Source of the DNA: CAWFPR01 sp963817635
Lineage (GTDB): Bacteria > Acidobacteriota > Vicinamibacteria > Vicinamibacterales > 2-12-FULL-66-21
Assembly (NCBI GenBank): GCA_963817635.1
Contig: CAWFPR010000002.1
Span: 62,001-126,000, forward strand
Length of the DNA: 64,000 nt
Reading direction: 5' to 3'
Within the stretch, counting starts at the first letter, position 1, and the number at the start of each line of letters is the position of its first letter. The notes below the pieces were generated by a model. That model saw only the letters and a list, made by a program, of their open reading frames with translations, was not told the DNA's origin and did not search any database. The position numbers and the translations under genes were made by a program. Below, in pieces: positions 17,698 through 28,137 of the stretch.

Positions 17698-19992
17698 TTA
17701 TCGTATGCCCCCCGGCTGAGTACCGGCGATGAAGGCCTCCTCGACAACCCCCGGCCCGCCAGCCACCGCGGGCACCCCCGTGCCCTTCTCGACCGGCACG
17801 AAGATGATGTTGCCCGGTGCTTCGAAGGTCGGGGGATCCTTCCTGTCTCCGATCCATGCCTTCATGATGTCGATCCAGATCGGCAGGGCGGCTTCTGAGC
17901 CCGTCTGGTTGCGGCCAATCGGCTTCTTCTGATCCATGCCCACCCAGACGCCCAGCGTGATGTCGGGATCGAAGCCGACGAACCACGCGTCGGTGTAGTC
18001 GTCGGTGGTGCCGGTCTTGCCGCCGAGCGGCCAGTTCAGTGCGGCGGCCCTGGCCCCGGTTCCGCGCTGGACGACGCCACGCAGCAGGTTCGTGAGGACG
18101 TAAGCGGTGTCCGCGCGGATGGCGTCGTGGGCTTCGGGCCGGTTTTCCTCCAGGACGTTCCCTTCGCGGTCGGAGACCTTGAGGATCCCGTAGGGCTTCA
18201 TCCGGACGCCGCGGTTCGGAAAGACCGAGTAGGCGCTCGTCATTTCCGTCAGCGTGGCCTCGGCGGCGCCGAGCGCCACGGACAGGTACGGCGGCAACGG
18301 CGACTCGATGCCCAGCCGCCGGGCATACAGGATCACCTGTTTGGGTCCGAGTTCGTCCATCACGAGGACGGCGGGCACGTTGCGCGACTCCTCGAGCGCA
18401 TGCCGCAGCGTGATGGGCCCTTCGAACTTGCGGTCGTAGTTCAGCGGCGAATACGGCGGCGAGCCCTCGGCGCCGGGGAAGGTCGTCGGCGCATCCATGA
18501 GCATGGACACCGGTGTGTAGCCGCGGTCGATGGCCGCCGTGTAGACGAACGGCTTGAACGCGGAACCGACCTGCCGGTAGGCCTGCGTGGCGCGGTTGAA
18601 CTTGCTCCGCTCGAAGCTGTAGCCGCCGATCATCGCCTTGATCTGTCCGGTGCGATTGTCGATCGCGAGGACCGCGCCCTCGACCGCCGGGGGCTGTTCG
18701 AGCGAGGCGGTGGCCGTCCGTGCGGCCGCGTCGATTTTCAGCAGGCGCGCCTCGACCAGATCCCCCCGCGTGACCAGTTGGGTACCTGCCGTCTTGCCCG
18801 TCCAGGCGAAGTCCTTCCGGCCGACCGACACGTCCAGCGGGCCGGCGCGCAACTGGATCGCGGCGCCGTCGGCGGCCGTCACGACCGCCGGCACGACGTC
18901 GCCGTCCGCCATCGGGCGATCCCACCGCGGCTGCCGGAAGGTCTCGATGCGATGTCCCTCGGCGATGATGTTGCGCTTCGGCTTGCGGAACCCCCGTCGC
19001 TTGTCGAGCCGGCGCAGCCCGTCGTCCAGCGCGCGGTTGGCCGCCTCCTGGAGGTTGACGTCGAGGGCCGTCTGGATCGAGAGCCCGTTCTCGTAGAGAC
19101 GCTTGGCGCCGTACCGCTCTTCGAGTTGCTTGCGCACGTACTCCAGGAAGTAGGGCGCGACGGAATTCGCCTTCGCCTGCGGCGCCAGCACGATCGGTTT
19201 GGCTTTGGCCTCGTCGGCCTGCTTCTGGGTGATGTAGCCGTTGTCGGCCATCTGCTGGAGCACGTAGGCGCGCCGGCGCAGGGCACGCTCCATGTTGACC
19301 GTGGGCGCGTTGCGCCAGGTCTGGAAAATGCCGGCCAGCATCGCGGCTTCCTCGACGTTCAGGTCCTTGGCCGACTTGCCGAAGTAGGTCTGCGCCGCCG
19401 CTTCGACGCCATAGGTGCCCTCGCCGAGATACACCTGGTTGGCATACAGCGTGAAGATCTCGCGCTTGGTGTATCGCTTCTCGATCTGGATGGCGACGAG
19501 CGCCTCCTTGATCTTGCGCTCGAGGCTGACGTCGCCGGCCTGGTAGCCGACGGCTTCGGGGAACAGGCCGCGTGCGAGCTGCTGGGTGATGGTGCTGGCG
19601 CCGCGCGGCCGTGACTGGCTGCCGGTGACCGCATCGCGGACCTCGCGAATGACGTCGCGCGTGGCCGCCATCATGATGTGTGGCACGCTCAACCCGAAGT
19701 GCCGCTCGAACTCCGCGTCCTCCGCCGCCATGATGGCCTGTTTGAGGTTGGGGGAGATGGCTTCGTACGGAATCACCTCGCGCCGCTGAATCGCGAACTC
19801 GCCGACGATCTCGCCCTTCGCCCCGTACACGCGAGAAATGGTGCTGGGCGCGTAGTCATCGAGCGCCGAAATCTGCGGCAGGTCTCCCGCGAACGCGAAG
19901 ATCACTCCGCTGGCGATGCCCAGCACGGCTGCCACGATGAACAGCACCACGATGACAGCGCTGCGGGCCACTCTAATGACGACTTGGGTCAT
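17698..19992 (-). CDS. Penicillin-binding protein 1A (bifunctional transglycosylase/transpeptidase)
   Basis: A class A PBP of 764 residues that polymerises and cross-links peptidoglycan. It has one N-terminal membrane helix (about 10-33), a GT51 domain with catalytic Glu91 in AAEDAEFERHFG and GASTITQQLAR (131-141), an OB-like insert (about 360-435), and the transpeptidase with SAFK (477-480, nucleophile Ser477), SRN (536-538) and KTGT (659-662). Length and domain order match PBP1A. The frame is intact. An array of GATTGCN repeats lies upstream of its start and another one immediately follows its stop. Confidence 0.95.
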   Translation of the reverse strand: MTQVVIRVARSAVIVVLFIVAAVLGIASGVIFAFAGDLPQISALDDYAPSTISRVYGAKGEIVGEFAIQRREVIPYEAISPNLKQAIMAAEDAEFERHFGLSVPHIMMAATRDVIREVRDAVTGSQSRPRGASTITQQLARGLFPEAVGYQAGDVSLERKIKEALVAIQIEKRYTKREIFTLYANQVYLGEGTYGVEAAAQTYFGKSAKDLNVEEAAMLAGIFQTWRNAPTVNMERALRRRAYVLQQMADNGYITQKQADEAKAKPIVLAPQAKANSVAPYFLEYVRKQLEERYGAKRLYENGLSIQTALDVNLQEAANRALDDGLRRLDKRRGFRKPKRNIIAEGHRIETFRQPRWDRPMADGDVVPAVVTAADGAAIQLRAGPLDVSVGRKDFAWTGKTAGTQLVTRGDLVEARLLKIDAAARTATASLEQPPAVEGAVLAIDNRTGQIKAMIGGYSFERSKFNRATQAYRQVGSAFKPFVYTAAIDRGYTPVSMLMDAPTTFPGAEGSPPYSPLNYDRKFEGPITLRHALEESRNVPAVLVMDELGPKQVILYARRLGIESPLPPYLSVALGAAEATLTEMTSAYSVFPNRGVRMKPYGILKVSDREGNVLEENRPEAHDAIRADTAYVLTNLLRGVVQRGTGARAAALNWPLGGKTGTTDDYTDAWFVGFDPDITLGVWVGMDQKKPIGRNQTGSEAALPIWIDIMKAWIGDRKDPPTFEAPGNIIFVPVEKGTGVPAVAGGPGVVEEAFIAGTQPGGIR

Positions 19993-20003
19993 AGTCTGAC
20001 TAC

Positions 20004-20365
20004 GGATTGCAGATTGCAGACTGCAGATTGCCGATTGACGGATTGCCGACTGCCGATGGGCGACTGACGGATTGCCGATTGCCGATTGGCGATTGGCGAT
20101 TGGCGATTGGCGATTGGCGATTGGCGACTGACGGATTGCCGATTGACGGATTGCCGATTGACGGATTGCCGGTTGCCGATCGGAACTCCAACTCCGATCT
20201 CATCCGAGACGACAATCCCGGCGGTCGCGGATCCCATCCCCAATCTTCAATCCCCAATCCGCGATCTTCAATCCCCAATCCGTCAATTCAATCCCCATCG
20301 ACAATCCGTCATCCAATCGGCAATCCGTCAATCGGCAGTCTGCAATCTGCAATCTGCAATCGTCT
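20004..20365. repeat. Inverted heptamer arrays between FecR-like gene and PBP1A
   Basis: The left arm (20004-20185) has GATTGCC/GATTGGC/GATTGACG units on the plus strand and the right arm (20233-20365) has the complement (CAATCCGTCAATCGGC, CAATCTGCAATC). The centre is about 50 bases of mixed sequence. This 360-base stretch holds no gene; RNA from the FecR-like gene into PBP1A could fold into a long imperfect hairpin. Confidence 0.88.
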
Positions 20366-20371
20366 GTTTTC

Positions 20372-22407
20372 TCACCGCCCCCCTTTGGGATGTCCGGAGC
20401 CGCGCGGTGCGGCGGAGCCGCGTGTGGGGGCGGAGCCACGTGAGGGCGCGGCGCTGCGTGCGGGCGCTGAGCCGCGTGGTGCGGCGGAGGGCGCGCGGCC
20501 GGATGAGCGCGGTGAGGCCGGCGCGGCCGGGCTGTAAGCGGGGGAATCAGCGCGGCTGCGCGGCATGGCGCGCTCCGACCCGACGCTGCGCCCGGCCGAT
20601 GGCGCGCCGCGCTCCGGCAGCGGGCGGCTGTACGTGGACGTCGGACTCGGAACGGCGGAGCGACGGGGAAGGGGAGCTGCCGCCGGCACCCATGTCGCGG
20701 GGGGCTGCCGATCTGCCCGGCGTGCGTTCGATGCGGCCGTACCCTGACCGGTCCTGATAGGCGGGCGTGGTGCGTTCCGGCACACGCCGGCCGTCGATCG
20801 GGTCGGATCCGCGGATCGACGACGGACGGCGAGCTGCCGCCAACACCCATGTCCGTGCCGCGCCGCGTGCGGGTTGGCGCGCGCGCCGGAGAGACCGCTG
20901 TCGCTGCGGTGCCGCCGAGCCGCCCGGCGTGCGTTCGATGCGGCCGTACCCGGACCGGTCCTGATAGAGCGGAGTGGCACGTTCCGGCGTCCGCCGGCCA
21001 TCGATCGGCCCCCCCGACGTCGCATCGGCGCGCGATCGCGCCTGCGGCGCGCGAACGGCGCCGGGGGCGGTGGACTGCCGGGCCGATCCGGTCGCGGGTA
21101 TTGGCGGGCGCCGAGCCGACGATCCTCCGCGAGGGCGCGCTGCCGACGCGCGAATCGCGGGGACTGAGGTTGGTGTAGAGCGGTGCATTCGAGCTGCGTC
21201 GCGCCGTTCCTGCGGCGTGGATGGCCGTCTGGCCGCGGGGCACGGCATAGCCTCCGTAGCCAGGCGCGTGGGTGCCCTGGGAGAAGGTCGTCCGCGTGCG
21301 GGCGTCGAGATCGAACCGGCCGACCCGGCGGACGTTCACGTAGCCCGTGTTGAACTGGCGCTGCGGCGCGACCGTCCACGCGCGCCAGGGATCAGAGCCA
21401 CGCGCGGAGAAGGCGGCGAACTGGATGACCGGCCGGTTATTCCAGCCGAGCGGGCACCAGCTCACATAGCCCGGCGCGTACACCCACGAGACCCAGGCGG
21501 GCCCCCAGCTCCGGCCGGGAATCCAGAACCACAGGCCCGCGGAAAATCCCCAGCGGCCGTAGTGGTGGGTCGGCCACGCCCAGGGGTCGGCACCGATCCA
21601 GGTCCATCCGTAGGGTCGCACAGTCGCCCAGCGGCCGTTGTAGTACGGACGCCAGCCCACATCGACCCGCGGATACCAGACGTATCCATACGACGATGCG
21701 TATTGCCACGAGCCGTACGTATCGAACGACGCCGCGTAGGGACGGACGCTGTCGGGAAGATACTGGCTGGACGCGCCGAGCCGCTCGTCGCGGCGCGCCT
21801 CGGACCACTGATCGAACGCGTCCCAGGCGGCCGAATTGTAGACGTAGGCGTAGGAGGGCGCCGCCTGCGCGCGGGCGAACGCGCGCTCGCCGGCGACGAG
21901 CGGCGTGCGCCCCAGCTCGTTGACCAGTTCGGCCGCGCCGCGCAGCACGTCGAGCTCGATTTCCGTGCCGCGATCGCCCGAGACGATCCCGACCCGATAC
22001 TCGCCGCTGCGCGTGATCTGTGCGGAGGCCCACGGGGCGTCGATGCGATAGGACACGGAACGCTCCACCCCGGGAATTTCCAGGCGGACCCGGCCGGCGA
22101 GCAGACGCACCAGCTCGTCGGACTGGAAATCGACGGTGGTATCGGTGTCGAGATGAAGCACGCTGGCGTCGCCGAAGAGGATCTCGACGCGTCCGTTTGC
22201 GGTGCGAATGCGGTCACCCGCGAGCAGCGGCATGTTCAGCGGCGCGGTGTCCGGCTGACCGTCCCGTTCGAGCGTCGCCGCGCCATCGACGACCGCGACG
22301 TGCGCCGGGGGTTCCATCACCTGGTCGTCAGGCGGCGCCTGGGCCAGGGCCGCGGCAGGGCGGACGCAGAAGGAGAGCAGGGCGCAGGCACAGAAGAAGC
22401 CGGGCAC
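20372..22407 (-). CDS. FecR/DUF6600-like secreted protein, Trp/Tyr-rich (frame breaks)
   Basis: A signal-like N-terminus (residues 1-22) is followed by a FecR-type beta domain (about 38-190; LLAGDRIRTANGRVEILFGD) and a Trp/Tyr-rich domain with repeated YGSW, YYNGRW, WTWIGADPWAW and HYGRW motifs, as in DUF6600. The tail is Pro/Ser/Arg-rich and low in complexity, with near-duplicate segments GRIERTPGG and GRIERTPGR. In the tail two +1 breaks are needed to follow the open frame to a stop at 20372. Probably a surface or periplasmic protein; the role is unknown. Start is GTG 22407; an ATG 19 bases upstream is out of frame. Confidence 0.7.
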
Positions 22408-22464
22408 GGGGGAGGCGCGCCATTTCGGACCTCGATTTCGCTATCAGGCAGGCTGGCAAGCCGC

Positions 22465-22473
22465 ATTATAACA
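22465..22473 (-). promoter_or_regulatory. Extended -10 promoter for FecR-like gene
   Basis: On the minus strand TGTTATAAT is an extended -10 box (TGn plus perfect TATAAT), about 58 bases before the GTG start. No good -35 at 16-18 bases is visible. Confidence 0.5.
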
Positions 22474-22502
22474 CCCACTTACGGTTCGTCGCTCACAATC
22501 GG

Positions 22503-22532
22503 CTTGACTTGCCGTCACTCATATTTTATAGT
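22503..22532 (+). promoter_or_regulatory. dnaK operon promoter with HspR (HAIR) operator
   Basis: CTTGACT (22503-22509), seven bases, then ACTCATA (22517-22523) matches the HAIR operator CTTGAGT-N7-ACTCAAG in 11 of 14 positions. The same DNA contains a strong sigma-70 promoter, TTGACT (22504) with 17 bases to TATAGT (22527). HspR binding would cover the -35 and spacer. hspR is the third gene of the operon, so this is an autoregulatory loop as in Streptomyces. Confidence 0.85.
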
Positions 22533-22591
22533 TATGGCGTTATAAAGTATTTTGCTGCCATCTCGGCGGCGGGACGCGAGGACAAGAGCAC

Positions 22592-24514
<1,923 letters not shown>

Positions 24515-24571
24515 TGAATGGGAAATGGGAAATGGGTAAATGGGTAAAGGGTAAAGGGTAAAGGGTGAGTC
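24515..24571 (+). repeat. AAATGGG/AAAGGGT heptamer array after dnaK
   Basis: AAATGGG, AAATGGGT and AAAGGGT units start directly after the dnaK TAG stop and fill most of the 77-base gap before dnaJ. Confidence 0.88.
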
Positions 24572-24591
24572 GCGAATAGCGGCTGGCGAAG

Positions 24592-25681
24592 ATGGATTTC
24601 TACGTCATCCTCGGACTCGAGCAGAGCGCGTCGCCCACCGACATCAAGCGGGCGTACACGCGGCTTGCGCGGCGGTATCACCCGGGCATCAACCCGGGCG
24701 ATCCGACCGCCGAGACGATGTTCCATCGGATCTCCGAGGCGTACGAAACCCTGAGCGATCCCGACCGGCGTCGCGCGTACGATGAGGCCGGTGGGCGGGC
24801 CGTCGCCGAAGGCCCGCCGGGCGCGTTCGAATTCTCGGGGTTCGATTTTTCGTTCGCGGCGCGCGGGTCGGATGCGGCGACCTTCACCGAGTTGTTCGCG
24901 GAGGTCCTGCATCCGACGCCGCCGTCCGACTCGGGGCGTCCGGAAGTCGGCGCCGACGTGCACGCGTCGCTGGCGCTCACCTTCGAGGAGTCGATGCGCG
25001 GCGTCGAGCGGCAGGTGGTCGTGACGCGGCATGTCGGCTGCCCGGCGTGTGGCGGCGCCGGCCAGATTCGGACGCCGGAAGGGCGCTGTCCGCACTGTCA
25101 GGGTGCGGGGGCGGTCCGGTGGGCGCGCGGCCACATGGTGTTTTCGAAGCCGTGCGCCGCGTGCACCGGCACCGGCCGCCGGACGGTTCCAGCGGTGCGA
25201 CGTCTGTGCGGGGCACGGACGGTCGGTCCGCAGCGAGGCGGTCGCCGTGGAGGTTCCGGCGGGCGTGCCCGACGGCGCCCGGCTGCGCGTTCCGGAGAAA
25301 GGCCACTCGGGGCGGCGCGGCGGGCGCACCGGCGACCTGTACGTGGATGTGCGCGTGCAGCCGCATCCCGTGCTGCGGCGCGATGGCGACCATCTCTTCC
25401 TGAGCGTGCCGGTCGCGGTGCACGAAGCCGTGCTCGGCGCGCGCATCGACGTGCCGTCGCTCGACGGGACCCTCAAGGTCACGATTCCGCCCGGTACACA
25501 GGGCGGCCGCCGGATTCGCCTGGCCCGGCGCGGCGCGCCGACCAGCGACGGCGGGCGCGGCGACCTGATCGTGGAAGTCAGACTCGTGCTGCCGGCGGCC
25601 GTCGACGAGCGGTCGTGTGAACTGATGCGGGAGTTTGGCCGGCTGAACAGCGAAGACGTCAGAAAAGATCTGCAGATATGA
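24592..25681 (+). CDS. dnaJ: DnaJ-type co-chaperone with HPG in place of HPD (frame break)
   Basis: Type A J-protein: J domain (about 1-67), a Phe-containing linker, then four CxxCxGxG zinc motifs (CPACGGAG, CPHCQGAG, CAACTGTG, CDVCAGHG) and the substrate-binding C-terminal domains. At residues 30-32 the invariant HPD is HPG (YHPGINPGD). HPD is needed to stimulate DnaK ATPase in well-studied DnaJs. A break near 25185 (an extra A before CGGTTCCAG) is repaired by removing one base. The stop overlaps the hspR ATG (ATATGA). About 363 residues. Confidence 0.9.
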
Positions 25682-26136
25682 CCGCGAAGCGATCCGGCAA
25701 GGCGTACTACATGATCAGCGCGGTGGCGCAGAAGTACAACATCCACCCGCAGACCCTGCGCCTGTATGAACGCGAGGGGCTCCTCAAGCCATCGCGGACC
25801 GAGGGCAACACGCGGCTCTATTCGGAAGAAGACCTCGAACAGCTCGAGACCATCCTGTCGCTCACCCGCGACCTCGGCGTGAACCTCGCGGGAGTCGAGA
25901 TCATCCTCAACATGCGCCGCAAGATCGAGGCGATGCAGCACGAGGTCAACGAGTTCATCGACTACGTGAAGGGCGAGCTGTCGCGCGGCATCGGCGACTG
26001 GGAGCAGCGTCTCAGCACCGCGCTCGTCAAGTCCTCGCCTACCGACCTCGTCCGCGCCTCGGCGCCGGGCCACACGTCCAATCCCTCGCCGGTCGTCCTC
26101 GACGCCGAACCCGAACAGGTGGAAGGCAAGCGGTGA
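25678..26136 (+). CDS. hspR: Heat-shock repressor HspR (MerR family)
   Basis: A 152-residue MerR-type regulator. The winged helix (about 9-55) contains YMISAVAQKYNIHPQTLRLY and GLLKPSRT, as in HspR, followed by RLYSEEDLEQL and GVNLAGVEIIL, then a short coiled coil. There are no metal-binding cysteines of the MerR sensors. HspR binds HAIR sites with DnaK as co-repressor; a matching site precedes dnaK. It overlaps dnaJ by four bases and is two bases before the sigma-factor gene, so it reports on and shuts off its own operon. Confidence 0.93.
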   Translation: MTAKRSGKAYYMISAVAQKYNIHPQTLRLYEREGLLKPSRTEGNTRLYSEEDLEQLETILSLTRDLGVNLAGVEIILNMRRKIEAMQHEVNEFIDYVKGELSRGIGDWEQRLSTALVKSSPTDLVRASAPGHTSNPSPVVLDAEPEQVEGKR

Positions 26137-26137
26137 C

Positions 26138-26986
26138 ATGGCCATCGCCGGCGGTGACGCCCTTCAGGCTTACCTTCGGGCGATTGCCAGACTTCCGCGG
26201 CTGACCCAGGAGCGCGAGCACGAACTCGCCCTCCGCATTCAGACCGACCACGACCAGGCGGCCTTGCGCGAACTGGTCGAAGGCAACCTCCGCTTCGTCG
26301 TCAGCTACGCCAAGCGCTACCGGGGGCTGGGCGTGCCGTTCCTCGACCTGATTCACGAAGGCAATCTGGGACTGATGGAAGCCGCGCGCCGCTTCGATCC
26401 GGCCCGCAACGTCAAGTTCATCACCTACGCGGTCTGGTGGGTGAGGCAGGCCATGACGCACGCCCTGTCGGGACAGACGCGCGCTTTCACGCTGCCGCAG
26501 AAGCTGTCCGGGGCGGCCGCCCGATTCTCACGCGAAGTCAGCGACCTGGCCGAGCACCTGCATCGCTCGCCCACAGCGGGGGAGATTGCCCGCGGGCTCG
26601 ACCTGTCGGAAGCCGAGGTCGAAGCGCTCATCCGGATTGGCGATCGCGACCTGTCGCTCAGTGAGCATCTCCGTCACGGGGAAGAGGACGGTCCCGAGCT
26701 GGGCGATCTCCTGCCCCAGGCCAGCGTCCCTCCCGCCGAGGAGCAACTGATACAGTGGCGCCTCCACACGCGGGTCCACCATGCGCTCGGAGAACTCGAC
26801 GACAAGGAACGCGAAGTGGTCGAGCTGCGGTTCGGCCTCGATCGCGACGGCGAGCCGCGCACCCTCCAGGAAATCGGCGACATCCTCAAGCTGTCGCGCG
26901 AACGCATCCGGCAGATTGAGTCGAGGGCCAAGGAGAAGCTGCGCCGCTCGAAGCGCGCGAACGAGCTGCGCAGCTACCTGAACTGA
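26138..26986 (+). CDS. Sigma-70 family factor (RpoD/RpoH-like, heat-shock operon)
   Basis: A 282-residue sigma factor with region 1.2 (DALQAYLRAIARLPRLT), 2.1-2.4 (NLRFVVSYAKRYRGLG, FLDLIHEGNLGLMEAARRFD, FITYAVWWVRQAM), region 3 and region 4 with the HTH (LQEIGDILKLSRERIRQIE). It lacks the long 1.1 region, so it is group 2 or an RpoH-like group 3 factor and not the housekeeping one. Co-location with hspR-dnaK suggests a stress role. It would come under HspR control as the last gene of the operon. Confidence 0.9.
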   Translation: MAIAGGDALQAYLRAIARLPRLTQEREHELALRIQTDHDQAALRELVEGNLRFVVSYAKRYRGLGVPFLDLIHEGNLGLMEAARRFDPARNVKFITYAVWWVRQAMTHALSGQTRAFTLPQKLSGAAARFSREVSDLAEHLHRSPTAGEIARGLDLSEAEVEALIRIGDRDLSLSEHLRHGEEDGPELGDLLPQASVPPAEEQLIQWRLHTRVHHALGELDDKEREVVELRFGLDRDGEPRTLQEIGDILKLSRERIRQIESRAKEKLRRSKRANELRSYLN

Positions 26987-26990
26987 GCAC

Positions 26991-27150
26991 ATTGCAGATT
27001 GCAGATTGCAGATTGGCGATTGACGGATTGTCGATTGCCGAGTGCTGATTGACGGATTGACGATTGGCGATTGACGGATTGACGATTGGCGATTGGCGAT
27101 TGGCGATTGGCGATTGACGATTGACGATTGGCGGATTGGCGATTGGAGGT
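26991..27150 (+). repeat. GATTGCAG/GATTGACG heptamer array after the sigma-factor gene
   Basis: Starts four bases after the stop (ATTGCAGATTGCAG), runs through GATTGACG and GATTGGC units, and ends about 50 bases before the DnaC-like gene. It pairs with the complementary array at 28047-28137. Confidence 0.9.
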
Positions 27151-27200
27151 TACAATCAGCACTCGGTCATCGGTCCACTGCCAGCGAAGACTTCATTTCC

Positions 27201-28046
27201 ATGTGCGACATCTGCGACGACACGGGTTGGAAGGCTGTGGTCACGGATGGCGTGCGCCGGGTCGAGCGGTGCGACTGCTGGCGCGAGGGGCTGACGGCGC
27301 GGTTGCTGGACGAGGCGCGCGTGCCGCCGCGGTATCGGCGCTGCGATCTCGACACGTTCAAGACGTACCCGAATGAAAAACTGCTGGCCGCGGTGAAACA
27401 GGCGCGGCGGTTCGCAGACGAGTTCCCGGTCGCACAGAAGGGCCTCTGCCTGATCGGCCCGCCCGGCATCGGCAAGACGCATCTTGCGGTCGCGGTCCTT
27501 CGCCGCGTGATCGCCAGCAAGGGCGCGCGCGGATTGTTCTACGACACGCGCGATCTGCTGCGCGTCATCAGGAGCACCTACAACCCGCTCGTCCGCACCG
27601 CCGAGATGGACGTGCTGCGCCCCGTGATGGAGGCCGATCTCCTCGTCCTCGATGACCTCGGCGCCGAAAAGACCTCCGAGTGGGTCGAAGAAACGATGAA
27701 CCTGATCGTGAACACGCGGTACAACGAGCGCCGCCACACGATCTTCACGTCGAACTACGAGGACACGCCGGACGACGCCGATCCGGACTGCCTGAAGGCG
27801 CGCATCGGCTTCCGCATCCACTCACGGCTGCACGAGATGTGCGAGTTCCTCGAATACGACGGCGCCGACTACCGCCACCTGCCGCCCAACGGCGGCGTCG
27901 AGGACCTGGTGATGCTCTGGCAGCGCAACCCGAAACGCCGCACCCTGCCGGCCCGAGCCAAAGGCCCCGTCCGCGCCCAACTGCGCCCGCCCGAGACGCC
28001 CAAGGGCCGGGACCTCGGCTGGACCGGTGGCAAAGCCGGGAGCTAA
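27201..28046 (+). CDS. DnaC/IstB-like AAA+ ATPase with N-terminal zinc ribbon
   Basis: A 281-residue ATPase. Cys2/Cys5 (MCDICDDTGW) and Cys24/Cys26 (RCDCW) form a small zinc-binding head. Walker A GPPGIGKTH is at 86-94, Walker B LLVLDDLGAE near 148-157, and a sensor motif TSNYED follows. DnaC-family proteins load replicative helicases; IstB-type ones help IS21 transposases, and a role in either cannot be proved here. There is no transposase in the window. It is bracketed by inverted heptamer arrays. The C-terminal 40 residues are Pro/Arg-rich. Confidence 0.85.
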   Translation: MCDICDDTGWKAVVTDGVRRVERCDCWREGLTARLLDEARVPPRYRRCDLDTFKTYPNEKLLAAVKQARRFADEFPVAQKGLCLIGPPGIGKTHLAVAVLRRVIASKGARGLFYDTRDLLRVIRSTYNPLVRTAEMDVLRPVMEADLLVLDDLGAEKTSEWVEETMNLIVNTRYNERRHTIFTSNYEDTPDDADPDCLKARIGFRIHSRLHEMCEFLEYDGADYRHLPPNGGVEDLVMLWQRNPKRRTLPARAKGPVRAQLRPPETPKGRDLGWTGGKAGS

Positions 28047-28137
28047 TCGGCAATCGGCAATCGCAATCGTCAATCGTCAATCGTCAATCGGCAATCGTGC
28101 AATCCGTCAATCGGCAATCTGCAATCTGCAATCTGCA
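28047..28137 (-). repeat. Inverted CAATCGGC array between DnaC-like gene and hemW
   Basis: CAATCGGCAATCGGCAATC then CAATCTGC units, starting directly at the DnaC-like stop. Orientation is opposite to that gene. The last unit (CAATG) forms the hemW ATG. Confidence 0.9.

Noticed and set aside
16800..17732. Plus-strand open frame through the heptamer arrays and the four-helix-bundle gene
   Set aside because: Its sequence is repetitive translation of the arrays (LPIDGLPIDG) plus antisense of a real gene.
27201..28046. IS21 insertion sequence with IstB
   Set aside because: No IstA transposase, no terminal inverted repeats of the IS21 type; only the ATPase family resemblance remains.
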